Positions 9,046 to 18,279 of a DNA stretch of 64,000 nucleotides are shown here, one piece after another. A program made the translations under genes and the position numbers. The stretch's first letter is position 1; the number at the start of each line of letters is the position of its first letter. The notes beneath the pieces are model-generated. The model was not told where the DNA came from, ran no database searches, and saw nothing but the letters and a program-made list of their open reading frames with translations. The stretch covers positions 2,728,001-2,792,000 of the forward strand of contig NZ_CP053835.1 in the NCBI RefSeq assembly GCF_013201725.1, read 5' to 3'. This stretch comes from Arcobacter defluvii (lineage in GTDB: Bacteria > Campylobacterota > Campylobacteria > Campylobacterales > Arcobacteraceae).

Positions 9046-10331
9046 AAAGCTAAATATTTTGATAAAATATATAAACATAATATACAAATAAAATACATCT
9101 TAATAACATAGACTAAATTTAATTTAAATATCTCTTTAGCATCACAATTATATCTAGCAACTATTGTCAGATTTTGACCTGAAAAAGGTGAAGTTGAAAC
9201 TGTTGTTGACCATGCCATTAAAAATGTTACTGCTAAAAGTGTATGATTTACTCCACTTAAAAAATCTCCAATAATTGCTATTGTAATAATTGGATGTATT
9301 CCAATAAAAGATAAAATGATAAATATTAGAAGTAAAACTGATGCAATTTGCCAATCAAAAACTTCAAAGGGTAAAGATAAATTTAATCCAATTAAAATAG
9401 AACTAACTGAAATACCAAACATTCCAGCAACTAAAAAAAGAGATAACTCTGATTTCATTTTAGGTAATTCATCTAAAACATGAAATTTTAATATTTTTAT
9501 TGATTCTTTTAAATTCTTTTTTGTTGGTAAAATAAATAAAGTCATCAAGATTGAAAAAGATGAAATTAAAATAATTACTTTTATTTCTGGATGAAAATGA
9601 TTTGTAATTAAAACTAATAAAGCAAGAACTATTGGTAAAAATAATGAATCAAAAGATAAAGGATACCCAGAAAATTCATCTATATTAAATTTTTTATTTT
9701 TTATCACTTCAAAATATGTAATAAAAAAAGTAATAACTGCTAAAAAAATTCCATTTATTAAAATTGTTGATGTATCTAATTTTGGAGCATAAGTAATAGC
9801 AGCAGCAAAGGCTACAAAAAATGGTGACCAATAAGCATCACTTGCAAATGCTCTTGTTAAAAGAACTATTTGAGCACTATTTAAAGCACCTTTTTTATAC
9901 ATTTTATCTGCAACTAAAATTAATGAAGACAAATTTATCACCGAACCAAACAGATGTACACTCCAATAAGTTTTTATAAAAGATTGTCTTCCTTTTGGTA
10001 AGTTTGTATTTTTTTCTTCTTTGGGTATTGCTATTAATCTTAAAAAACCTACTCCTATTAAAAGAGTTAATAGATATTGATTTACGGTAAATACTTTTAT
10101 AAAGTTTATATCATAATGATTAAAAAAACTAACACCAAAAAATACAAAACTTAGAATCAATAAAATTACAACTATTTTTTTACTTTTTAGACTTGAAAAT
10201 AAAAGAACAAATGCAATCCAAGCTAAAACTCCAGAGATTATTAAAAGTTCTTTATGAAAAAAATAAAAATAAATTGTAGATATAAAAGAAGAGAAAATCA
10301 ATATTCCAGATATTCTTGATAATATTTGCAT
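9042..10331 (-). CDS. Multi-TM permease, ion-transporter-like
   Basis: A 429-residue, very hydrophobic protein with about 12 membrane segments. A loop near residues 106-150 carries charged residues (PKEEKNTNLPKGRQSFIKTYWSVH) and is followed by GSVINLSSLILVADKM and RAFASDAYWSPFFVAFAAAITYAP. The second half has GIHPIITIAIIGDFL and AWSTTVSTSPFSGQNL, the kind of broken-helix loop seen in anion/ion-transporter (IT) superfamily permeases. I do not recognise the exact family. It ends 1 bp before the upstream EamA gene begins, so they are likely co-transcribed. Confidence 0.65.
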   Translation of the reverse strand: MQILSRISGILIFSSFISTIYFYFFHKELLIISGVLAWIAFVLLFSSLKSKKIVVILLILSFVFFGVSFFNHYDINFIKVFTVNQYLLTLLIGVGFLRLIAIPKEEKNTNLPKGRQSFIKTYWSVHLFGSVINLSSLILVADKMYKKGALNSAQIVLLTRAFASDAYWSPFFVAFAAAITYAPKLDTSTILINGIFLAVITFFITYFEVIKNKKFNIDEFSGYPLSFDSLFLPIVLALLVLITNHFHPEIKVIILISSFSILMTLFILPTKKNLKESIKILKFHVLDELPKMKSELSLFLVAGMFGISVSSILIGLNLSLPFEVFDWQIASVLLLIFIILSFIGIHPIITIAIIGDFLSGVNHTLLAVTFLMAWSTTVSTSPFSGQNLTIVARYNCDAKEIFKLNLVYVIKMYFICILCLYILSKYLAL

Positions 10332-10332
10332 T

Positions 10333-11220
10333 TTATTTTTCTCTTTTTTTTAGAAATATCGATAAATATATTCCTAAGAATATTAAAATTATTCCAACAA
10401 TATGGTAAGTTTGCATTACTTCACCAAGAAAGAAATAAGCCAGAATTGCTCCAAAAATTGGCATCAAATGTGTAAATTGCCCTGCTTTGTTTGCTCCAAC
10501 TTCAAGAATCGCCCTATTCCAAAAATAAAAAGATAAAATTGATGGAAAAATTACAATATATGCTAAAGAGTACAAAACTTCATTTTTTTCTAAAAAACTA
10601 AATTCAAAACTATAACCTTGATATAAAAAAACTATAAATAAAATTATTGTTCCAATTAGCGTAGTAATACTAAAGAACTCTATAGAGTTTAACTCTTTTG
10701 GTTTATATTTTAATAACACTGTATATAAAGCCCAATCAACACAAGCCGCTATTATCCATAAATCTCCATGTGTAAACTCAAGTTCAAATATATGATCTAT
10801 TTCACCTTTTAATATAAGATAAATAACTCCTAAAGTTGAAAGAATTACTCCTGAAAATTGTATTTTTGTAATTGAAGTTTTAAAGATAATAGCTGATAAG
10901 ATGATAATAAATATTGGAATACTTGAATTTATCAATAAAGCATTTGTTGCTGTTGTAGTTTGCAAACCATAATACAAAAAAGTGTTAAAACCAGAAATTC
11001 CTAAACTTCCTAAAATCAAAAGAACCAAATACTCTTTTTTAAATACTTTTAAAATATTTTTATAATTTATAATAAGAAATGGAGACAATAATAAAAGTAC
11101 AAAAAACCATCTAAAAAATGATAATTGCATTGGTTCAATACTACTTGAAACCAAACGACCAAAAATAAAATTACCAGACCAAAAAAGGACTGTTAAGACT
11201 AATAATACATAATATTTCAT
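10333..11220 (-). CDS. EamA/DMT-family exporter
   Basis: A 295-residue protein with ten predicted membrane helices in two homologous EamA halves. The first half begins LLVLTVLFWSGNFIFGRLV and contains TTTATNALLINSSIPIFIIIL. The second contains ANKAGQFTHLMPIFGAILAYFFLGE, the hallmark of the drug/metabolite transporter family. It ends in a basic tail (LKKREK). The substrate is not evident. It sits in a run of minus-strand transporter genes. Confidence 0.9.
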   Translation of the reverse strand: MKYYVLLVLTVLFWSGNFIFGRLVSSSIEPMQLSFFRWFFVLLLLSPFLIINYKNILKVFKKEYLVLLILGSLGISGFNTFLYYGLQTTTATNALLINSSIPIFIIILSAIIFKTSITKIQFSGVILSTLGVIYLILKGEIDHIFELEFTHGDLWIIAACVDWALYTVLLKYKPKELNSIEFFSITTLIGTIILFIVFLYQGYSFEFSFLEKNEVLYSLAYIVIFPSILSFYFWNRAILEVGANKAGQFTHLMPIFGAILAYFFLGEVMQTYHIVGIILIFLGIYLSIFLKKREK

Positions 11221-11301
11221 AAACTACTTTCAATTTTTTACTATTATACTAAAAACAGATAATATATCTCTTTTTTCTAAATCTCTGCGATTTTCATGCG
11301 A

Positions 11302-12249
11302 TTATTTAGCTCTTTTTTTATCATATAAGAACTCTAAAATTGTTGAAACTGCTCTAGTATATGGAGCATCGAAACCTTGTTTTTCACAGTTTTTAATAAC
11401 GACTCCACAAATATCTTCAAGTTCTAAATCTCTATTTTTTTCTAAATCAATTAACATTGAAGGTTTTATTGATTCAAAATTTGTCATTAGTTCAAACATC
11501 TTATTTACATTCTCTTTTGGGATATTAACTCCTGCAGTTTTTGAAGCAAGTGCTGTTTCACTCATAAGCCCATAAATTAGTTTTGAAACTTTTTTATCAT
11601 TTATTAACCTTCCTGTTTTTTCACCTAAAAGTGCACAAATTGCATTTACACCATTATTAATGATAAGTTTATTCCAAAGTTCGAGTTTTATATTTTGACT
11701 TAAAAATGTAGTTGTATCAGTTTTATCAAGCTCTTTTTTTAGATTTTCTAAAAACTCTTGATTTTGTTTTGTTGGGTACATTGCTCCTAAAATAGTTTGA
11801 ACTTCTCCTGTTGATTCCACATGTCCTAAAGTAATTGTATGAGCTGCAATTAGTCTTGTTAATCCACCAATTACATACTCTTTATTATAATGTTCACACA
11901 TAATATCTTCATTTTCAACACCATTTTGCAAAGAGATAAAATATGGAATTTCTTTTTTATTTTTTATCCATTCTTCCAACTTCAAAGAAATATTTTCTGT
12001 ACTCATAGATTTTGTTGCCAAAAAAATAATATCTATATCTTTTGGATTTAATTGTAGAAGTTCTTCTATACTTAAAGCTTCGATTTTTTCATTTAAACTA
12101 AATGTTGAATGTGTTAATTTTATTTTATTCTCTTTTAAATATTCAAGATTTTTACCACGAGCTACAAATTTTACATTATGACCTAATCTATGAAATAATA
12201 CTCCATAAAATACTCCAACTCCACCAGCACCTATTACAACTATATTCAT
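11302..12249 (-). CDS. panE: 2-dehydropantoate 2-reductase
   Basis: A 315-residue NADPH-dependent enzyme of pantothenate synthesis. It has the N-terminal Rossmann motif VVIGAGGVGVFYG (about residues 4-16), ATKSMSTENISL, the SLQNGVENE block near residue 105, and the catalytic lysine region KLELWNKLIINNGVNAICAL near residue 190. The C-terminal helical domain carries SMLIDLEKNRDLELEDICG. Length is normal. It begins 81 bp from the divergent maf gene. Confidence 0.9.
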   Translation of the reverse strand: MNIVVIGAGGVGVFYGVLFHRLGHNVKFVARGKNLEYLKENKIKLTHSTFSLNEKIEALSIEELLQLNPKDIDIIFLATKSMSTENISLKLEEWIKNKKEIPYFISLQNGVENEDIMCEHYNKEYVIGGLTRLIAAHTITLGHVESTGEVQTILGAMYPTKQNQEFLENLKKELDKTDTTTFLSQNIKLELWNKLIINNGVNAICALLGEKTGRLINDKKVSKLIYGLMSETALASKTAGVNIPKENVNKMFELMTNFESIKPSMLIDLEKNRDLELEDICGVVIKNCEKQGFDAPYTRAVSTILEFLYDKKRAK

Positions 12250-12330
12250 TTTTGTTTTCCTAAATTGTATTAATATTTTAAAAATTTATTATATTCAAAT
12301 TGAGTATAATCCAAATAAAAAAGGATTATT

Positions 12331-12876
12331 TTGATAAGACTTGGCTCAAATTCACCAACTCGTGCACTTATTTTAAAAAATTTTGGAATTGATTTTATTC
12401 AAAATGGTGGAGATTTTGATGAAGATTCAATCAAAACAACAAATCCAAAATCATTTTGTTATGAAGCAACTTTAGGAAAATTCAAAGAACTTTATAAAAA
12501 GTATGGTGTTGAAGATATGCCTCTTTTAGTTGCAGATAGTGTTGTTACTTGTGAAGGAAAACTTTTAAGAAAAGCAAAAGATTATGATGATGCTAAAGCT
12601 ATGCTTGAACTTCAAAGTGAAAATAAAACTTCAGTTATTACTTGTATGATTTATAAATCAAAAGAAAAAGAGGTAATTAACCTTTCAATTACAACTTATC
12701 AATTTTCAGAATTTAATAAAGAAGATATGGAAGAGTATTTAAATAGTGGTGAATGTTTTGGAAAAGCTGGAGCAATCATGGTTGAAGGTTTTTGTAAACC
12801 TTATATAAAAAGTGTAAATGGATACGAAAGTACGGCTATGGGATTATGTGTTGAGAAATTGAAAATATTTTTATAA
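12331..12876 (+). CDS. maf: Maf-family nucleotide pyrophosphatase
   Basis: A 181-residue protein starting at a TTG preceded by AAAAGGA. The N-terminal RLGSNSPTRALIL matches the phosphate-binding SxSPRR region of Maf in a variant form. VADSVVTCEGKLLRKAKDYDDAKAML matches the family's ADTVV...LGKP.d..dA..ML block, and CFGKAGAIMVEG corresponds to the DKAGaY.iqG block. Maf proteins hydrolyse non-canonical nucleoside triphosphates and can affect division. The SNSPTRA and FGKAG departures from consensus are worth noting. Confidence 0.85.
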   Translation: MIRLGSNSPTRALILKNFGIDFIQNGGDFDEDSIKTTNPKSFCYEATLGKFKELYKKYGVEDMPLLVADSVVTCEGKLLRKAKDYDDAKAMLELQSENKTSVITCMIYKSKEKEVINLSITTYQFSEFNKEDMEEYLNSGECFGKAGAIMVEGFCKPYIKSVNGYESTAMGLCVEKLKIFL

Positions 12877-12901
12877 TTTAAGAGGAATAATCCTCTTAAA
12901 T
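12876..12901. terminator. Bidirectional hairpin between maf and the peroxidase gene
   Basis: Perfect 11-bp stem (atttaagagga and its complement) with loop ataa, exactly in the 27-bp gap between two convergent genes. The flanks give A/T tails in both directions. Confidence 0.65.
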
Positions 12902-12903
12902 CT

Positions 12904-13929
12904 TTAGTTGAAAGTTGGTTTTTCAGTTTCTATTGTAGATTCTGGAAGTTGTGGATATATTATTTCTGGTTTATCACCTTTTAATGATTTTAAGAATGTT
13001 ACAATTTTTTGAGCATCAGCATCAGAAATTTTAATACCTAATTGAACAGAACCCATCTCTTTTACTGCTTCATTCAATGACCATATTTGTCCATTATGAA
13101 AATATGGTGCTGTCTCTGTTATATTTCTTAATGTTGGTGTTTTTACCATTCCATTTGCATCACCTTTAAAATCCCCTACATTCATAAATTTATATTTTGC
13201 TGCTACTTGGAATGCTTGCATTGTTCCACCTAATGCTATTCCTGTATGACATGCTGTACATCCTTTATCAATAAATGTATTTAATCCTTCTTTTTCTTCT
13301 TTACTTAATGCTTTTTCATCTCCACTTAAGAATTTATCAAATCTTGATGGAGTTACTAATGTCTTCTCAAATGTTGCGATTGTTGCCGTTATTTTTGCAA
13401 AATCTACTTTTACTTCTTTTCCATATGCACCTTTAAACTCTTCCACATATTCTGGTATTGAGTTTATTCTTTGTTCTACTAATGATGGTGGTGCTGCCAT
13501 CTCTGGTCCTGCTTGTACTGGTCCTTGTGCTTGATCTGCTAGGTGTGGGCTTCTTCCATCCCAAAATTGTGCTTTAAAGAACACTGAATTATACACGGTT
13601 GGTGAATTTAAGTGATGTGGATTTGCTGTCCATCCATGTCCTATTGCTGCTGGCACTCCATCTGCTCCACCTAATGCAAGATTATGACATGTATTACATG
13701 ATATCAATCCACTTCTTGATAATCTTGGATCAAAGTACAATTTTTTCCCTAATTCTACTTTCTCTTTTGTTATTGGATCTTTCTTATCATCTATCATTTT
13801 CATTAATTTTGCATTATCTGTTGGTATTGCTTCTAGTCCACTATTCTTCGCTTTTGTTATCAAAGTCTCTGCTGCTAACAATGTACTTGCACCTAATAAA
13901 CAAACTGTTAAAGAAATTGCTAATTTCAT
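12904..13929 (-). CDS. Di-haem cytochrome c peroxidase
   Basis: A 341-residue periplasmic protein with signal peptide MKLAISLTVCLLGASTLLAAE. It has two haem c sites: CNTCH near residue 78 (in LISCNTCHNLALGG) and CTACH near residue 224. These are the high- and low-potential haem motifs of bacterial CcpA/MauG-type peroxidases, with the typical FWDGRSPHLADQAQGP region between them. It reduces hydrogen peroxide with electrons from cytochrome c. The ATG follows a full AGGAGG, so expression may be strong. Confidence 0.93.
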   Translation of the reverse strand: MKLAISLTVCLLGASTLLAAETLITKAKNSGLEAIPTDNAKLMKMIDDKKDPITKEKVELGKKLYFDPRLSRSGLISCNTCHNLALGGADGVPAAIGHGWTANPHHLNSPTVYNSVFFKAQFWDGRSPHLADQAQGPVQAGPEMAAPPSLVEQRINSIPEYVEEFKGAYGKEVKVDFAKITATIATFEKTLVTPSRFDKFLSGDEKALSKEEKEGLNTFIDKGCTACHTGIALGGTMQAFQVAAKYKFMNVGDFKGDANGMVKTPTLRNITETAPYFHNGQIWSLNEAVKEMGSVQLGIKISDADAQKIVTFLKSLKGDKPEIIYPQLPESTIETEKPTFN

Positions 13930-14247
13930 AATAATCCTCCTAAATAAATAATTTTAACTATATGACAATTTTTATTAAATGAAAATTAATTTTATAATAT
14001 TTTAGAATTTTTTTTATAATTTTAACTTATAATTTAAGAGTAAAAATATCCTATTTTAAAGCATTTTAGCTAATAATATAAGATATTTTTTATCCTAAAT
14101 TAATATATTATTCTATAAGTATAATTTATTAATTTTATCTAATAAAGAGAGCTATTATAAAACTAAATTGTAAATTTTTATTATTGAAATCTTTACATAT
14201 GTAAAATTTTTCTTGACATTTTCTTTGAGAGAAGAACTAAATAAATA
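13930..14247. other. Gene-free stretch upstream of the peroxidase gene
   Basis: This 318-bp, very A/T-rich stretch lies between dxs and the peroxidase gene, both on the minus strand. It should hold the end of the dxs transcript and the peroxidase promoter. I see the AGGAGG ribosome binding site next to 13929 and a perfect 14-bp palindrome (tttacatatgtaaa) at 14192-14205 that could be a regulator site. No open frame of note. Confidence 0.5.
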
Positions 14248-16053
14248 TTATTTAATTCTTAAGATAAGTTGCTGTGGTAAAAGTCCTAAACTTTCTTCTA
14301 CTTGTTTTGTGTCACCATGTTCTATAAAGTGATCTTCATATTCAAAAGATGTAACTTGTACATTATGAATATTTTCATCATTTAGTACTTCTAATATCGC
14401 ACTTGAAACTCCACCTTGTTTTTGTGAATCACTAAATACATACCAATCATCATATTCTTTTGAAAGTTCTATTAAAGTCTCTTTATCTATTGGTTTTACA
14501 AATCTTAAATCTAAAATTGATATATCTTCTGCATGCAAAGCTTCTGTTTCAATTGCCCTGCTAACGCCTGCTCCATAACCAATAAATAATTTATTTGAAG
14601 TCCCTTCTTTTAAAAGTTCAGCTTTTCCTAACTCAAATTGAGTTGGTAAATAATTTAACTCTTTAAAATTACCTCTTGGATATCTTATTGCACATGGACT
14701 TTGTAAACTATAAGCAAATTCTAAACCTAATTCTAAAGTTTTATTATCCCTTGGAGCAAACAAAATCATATTTGGAATAAATCTTAAATATGAAATATCA
14801 AAAGCTCCTTGATGAGTTTCTCCATCATTTCCTACAATTCCAGCTCTATCCATTGCAAAAACAACAGGTAAATTCATCAAACAAACATCATGAATAATTT
14901 GATCAAATCCTCTTTGTAAAAACGTTGAATAAATTGTAATATATGGTTTAAATCCCTCTTTTGCCATAGCAGCCATTGAAGTTATTGCATGTTGTTCTGC
15001 AATTGCAACATCCCAAAATCTTTCAGGAAACTTATCCATAAGTTTATTTATTCCTGTACCACTAGGCATTGCAGCAGTTACACCTACAATATTTTCATAT
15101 TTTGAAGCTAAAGCAATCAAAGCATCTGCAAAAACTGCTGTTGCAGATTTTGGAGCAACTTTTTTTACAAATTCTCCATCTTCAATATTAAAAGGTCCTA
15201 CTCCATGCCACTCTTCATGTTGCCCTTCAGCGATTTTATAACCTTTGCCTTTTATTGTATGCGCATGAACAATAACTGGTTTTTGCATTGCTTTTGCAAT
15301 TTGTAAAGTTTCTATAACTTCTTCAATATCATGCCCATCAATAGGACCTATATAATCAAGTCCCATTTCTTCAAATAAAATTCCTGGAGTTATAAGTTTC
15401 ATAGCCTCTTCCATTCTTTTTGCTATGTAAGTTGTACCTTCTGGCATATTATTTCTTATAAATTTATCAACTTTTGTTTTAAAACCTTGATAATATTTCC
15501 CTGCAAGTAGTTTTGAAAGATATTTAGAAATAGCTCCAATTGGTTTTGCAATACTCATTTCATTATCATTTAAGATAATTACTACTGGAAGTTTCAAATC
15601 TCCAAGTTCATTTAATGCTTCATAAACCATTCCAGCTGTCATAGAACCATCACCAATCATTACAATTGGAACTCTATTCTCTTTTTTTAATTTTATTGAT
15701 TTTGCTGCACCAACAGCCAATGAAATAGAAGTTGAGCTATGTCCAGCTACAAAATAATCAGCAGGACTTTCATTTGGTTTTGTAAAACCACTTAATCCAC
15801 CAAATTGCCTAACTGTTTCAAACTCTTCCCAACGTTCTGTTAATAGTTTATGAGGATAACATTGATGAGATACATCAAAAATAAAAGGATCACTATACGC
15901 ATCAAATACATAATGCATACCAAGAGTTAACTCAACTGCACCAAGTGTAGATGAAAAGTGTCCACCCTTTCTTGATACAACATCAATTATTCTTTCTCTA
16001 ATTTCTTGTGAAAGTTCTTTTAACTCTTCTAGTGATTTTTCTTTTATTTCCAT
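14248..16053 (-). CDS. dxs: 1-deoxy-D-xylulose-5-phosphate synthase
   Basis: A 601-residue thiamine-diphosphate enzyme that makes DXP from pyruvate and glyceraldehyde 3-phosphate, the first step of the MEP isoprenoid route. Visible are the SRKGGHFSSTLGAVELTL start, the GHSSTSIS block, the TPP motif GDGSMTAGMVYEALN, HTIKGKGY, and the transketolase-type DRAGIVGNDGETHQGAFD block. Length is normal for the family. hisC lies 12 bp upstream on the same strand. Confidence 0.97.
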   Translation of the reverse strand: MEIKEKSLEELKELSQEIRERIIDVVSRKGGHFSSTLGAVELTLGMHYVFDAYSDPFIFDVSHQCYPHKLLTERWEEFETVRQFGGLSGFTKPNESPADYFVAGHSSTSISLAVGAAKSIKLKKENRVPIVMIGDGSMTAGMVYEALNELGDLKLPVVIILNDNEMSIAKPIGAISKYLSKLLAGKYYQGFKTKVDKFIRNNMPEGTTYIAKRMEEAMKLITPGILFEEMGLDYIGPIDGHDIEEVIETLQIAKAMQKPVIVHAHTIKGKGYKIAEGQHEEWHGVGPFNIEDGEFVKKVAPKSATAVFADALIALASKYENIVGVTAAMPSGTGINKLMDKFPERFWDVAIAEQHAITSMAAMAKEGFKPYITIYSTFLQRGFDQIIHDVCLMNLPVVFAMDRAGIVGNDGETHQGAFDISYLRFIPNMILFAPRDNKTLELGLEFAYSLQSPCAIRYPRGNFKELNYLPTQFELGKAELLKEGTSNKLFIGYGAGVSRAIETEALHAEDISILDLRFVKPIDKETLIELSKEYDDWYVFSDSQKQGGVSSAILEVLNDENIHNVQVTSFEYEDHFIEHGDTKQVEESLGLLPQQLILRIK

Positions 16054-16065
16054 TTCTAATAAACT

Positions 16066-17172
16066 TTATTTTAAATTTTCTAATACTTCGTCTAATTGTT
16101 CAAATACTTTTGTATTTTGCTCATTTCTTCCTATCGTAATTCTAATTGCATTTTGACCATAACCAGTTAAATCTCTTACAATTACTCCTCTTTCTAATAG
16201 TTTTTGAGCTACAACTTTTGATACAAATTTATCTCCCATTTTAATTGTTATAAAATTTGTATAAGAAGGAATATATTCAAATCCTTTTTTTGTTGCATAC
16301 TCTTCATATCTTGTCATTTCTTCGAAGTTTTTAGCAATACAACTTTTTACAAAATCTTCATCTTTTAATGCTTCAATAGCTGCTGCTAATGTTAAAGTTG
16401 TGATATTAAATGGAGCTCTTAATTTATATAAAGTTTGAATAATATCAGCTTGTGCTATACCATAACCAACTCTCATTCCTCCAAGTGCATATGCTTTAGA
16501 AAAAGTTCCTAAATAAATTGCATTTGGAAATTTTGTCATTAAATCTTTTGGCACAATTCTTTTTTTCTCATCTTTAAAAGAAGCATATTCTTGATAAGCT
16601 CCATCTACAACTATTAAAGTTTCAGGACTTACTGTTTGCAAAAATGCATAAACATCATCTTTATCTACACATTCACCTAATGGATTATTTGGGATACATA
16701 AAAAGATCACATCTGCACCATGTTCTTTATATAGTTTTGAAAATTCTTCAAGATTATGTTGTTCTGAATCAGTTTTAATAATAGTTGCACCTGCTTGTTT
16801 TCCATAAATTTCATACATTGCAAAAGTTGTTTTTGCCATTAAAATTTTTGAACCTTTTTGGCATTTTGCGTGAATACAAAATTCTATTATTTGGTCACTT
16901 CCTGAACCAATAATCACATTTTCACTTTCAACTTCAAATTTTTTTGCTAATGCTTCTTTTAATTCAAACATTGAATCATCAGGATATACAAACATATTTT
17001 TTGCAATTTCTTGAATTTTTGCAATTACTTTTGGAGATGTTCCATAAGGATTCTCATTTGATGCAAGTTTGATTACATTTTCAGGTTTTACACCATATTC
17101 TCTAACAACCAATTCTATTGGTTTTCCTGCTTCATAAATTGAAACATTTTCTAATACTTCATTAAATTTCAT
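16066..17172 (-). CDS. hisC: Histidinol-phosphate aminotransferase
   Basis: A 368-residue PLP-dependent class I/II aminotransferase. It has the [13 protein letters not shown]-terminal block, [19 protein letters not shown], and the PLP lysine in [17 protein letters not shown] near residue 225, followed by the C-terminal [10 protein letters not shown] arginine region. It carries out the seventh step of histidine synthesis and, next to pheA, may also act on aromatic keto acids, as HisC-type enzymes do in related bacteria; that is inference. Confidence 0.93.
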   Translation of the reverse strand: MKFNEVLENVSIYEAGKPIELVVREYGVKPENVIKLASNENPYGTSPKVIAKIQEIAKNMFVYPDDSMFELKEALAKKFEVESENVIIGSGSDQIIEFCIHAKCQKGSKILMAKTTFAMYEIYGKQAGATIIKTDSEQHNLEEFSKLYKEHGADVIFLCIPNNPLGECVDKDDVYAFLQTVSPETLIVVDGAYQEYASFKDEKKRIVPKDLMTKFPNAIYLGTFSKAYALGGMRVGYGIAQADIIQTLYKLRAPFNITTLTLAAAIEALKDEDFVKSCIAKNFEEMTRYEEYATKKGFEYIPSYTNFITIKMGDKFVSKVVAQKLLERGVIVRDLTGYGQNAIRITIGRNEQNTKVFEQLDEVLENLK

Positions 17173-17189
17173 CTATTTTTCCTAAATTC

Positions 17190-18269
17190 TTAAATATCAT
17201 TTATCTCTTTTACATAAGAGCCTAAAATTTTAACACTACTTTTGTGTTTTTCTAAAACTTTTTTCACATTTTCATCATCTTTATGACCATCAAAATCTAT
17301 AAAAAAGATTGAATTACCTTCAACTATATGTGATTTTATTTTCGTTAGATTAATACCAGCTTCATTAAAATCAGTTAAAAATTCTACTAAAACCCCTTGT
17401 CTATCTGGAAATTTTACTAAAATTGATGTTTTATCATTGCCACTTGGGGCATTTTCAAAATCACTGATTATAAAAAATCTTGTTTTATTATTATCTTTAT
17501 CTTCAATATTTTCAAATAAAATTGGAAGATTATATAATTTGGCACCCACATGAGGACAAATCGCAGCACTTCCTGCTTCAGTCGCAGCTATTTTTGCAGC
17601 TTTAGTTGTTGATTCTATAGGAATCAACTCTGCTTCATCTAAGCCAAAATTTGTTAAAAATCTTCTACATTGATCAAATGCAATATCTTTTGAATAAATT
17701 CTTTTTATATCACTTACCTTATCACAAGTTGAAGCTAATGTATGATGAATATCAAGAACAACTTCTGCAATAATTTTTAAATCATATTTACTAAAGCCAT
17801 TTATCGTGTCATTTACAATTCCATTTGAAGAATTTTCTATTGGAACAACACCAAATTTAACTTTTTTAGTATTTACTTCTCTAAAAACTCCCTTTATAGA
17901 ATTAATAGGAATATAAGAACTCATTGCACCAAACCTAGCTTCAGCTGCTTGATGAGTAAAACTTCCTTCAGGCCCTAAATATCCAATATTTTCTGGTAAT
18001 TCTAAATTTCTTGAGATTGCAAAAATTTCTAAAAAAAGTGCTTCAATAGCATTTTTATTTAATAAACCTTTTTTTGCTTTATTAATTTCTTCTAATCTTT
18101 TTATTATTGCTTTTTCTCTTTCAGGTCGATAAATTGCACCACCACTTTTTGCTTTTAAATTACCAACTCTATGAACAATTTGCATTCTTTCATTTAACAA
18201 ATCTAAAAGTTTATTATCTATTGAATCAAGTTGATTTCTAAGCTCCAATAATCCATCTTCGTTGTTCAT
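17190..18269 (-). CDS. pheA: Chorismate mutase / prephenate dehydratase
   Basis: A 359-residue bifunctional P-protein of phenylalanine synthesis. The N-terminal chorismate mutase domain (about 1-85) has RNQLDSIDNKLLDLLNERM and REKAIIKRLEE. The prephenate dehydratase domain (about 95-270) has GYLGPEGSFTHQAAEARF, VPIENSSNGIV and ESTTKAAKIA. The C-terminal ACT domain (about 275-355) for phenylalanine feedback contains KIKSHIVEGNSIFFIDFDGH. hisC follows after 17 bp and lysA precedes by 10 bp: an amino-acid operon. Confidence 0.96.
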   Translation of the reverse strand: MNNEDGLLELRNQLDSIDNKLLDLLNERMQIVHRVGNLKAKSGGAIYRPEREKAIIKRLEEINKAKKGLLNKNAIEALFLEIFAISRNLELPENIGYLGPEGSFTHQAAEARFGAMSSYIPINSIKGVFREVNTKKVKFGVVPIENSSNGIVNDTINGFSKYDLKIIAEVVLDIHHTLASTCDKVSDIKRIYSKDIAFDQCRRFLTNFGLDEAELIPIESTTKAAKIAATEAGSAAICPHVGAKLYNLPILFENIEDKDNNKTRFFIISDFENAPSGNDKTSILVKFPDRQGVLVEFLTDFNEAGINLTKIKSHIVEGNSIFFIDFDGHKDDENVKKVLEKHKSSVKILGSYVKEINDI

Positions 18270-18279
18270 AACAGCCTTT

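Noticed and set aside
9154-9354. Minus-strand 66-residue frame inside the permease
   Set aside because: Asn/Ser/Phe-rich shadow in another frame of a clear membrane protein.
13599-13931. Plus-strand 110-residue Leu/Ser-rich frame over the peroxidase gene
   Set aside because: Shadow of the minus-strand peroxidase; low-complexity composition and no ribosome binding site.
14192-14205. 14-bp palindrome as an FNR or Fur box
   Set aside because: It lacks the FNR TTGAT-N4-ATCAA and Fur box patterns, and lies about 260 bp from the peroxidase start; kept only as a note.
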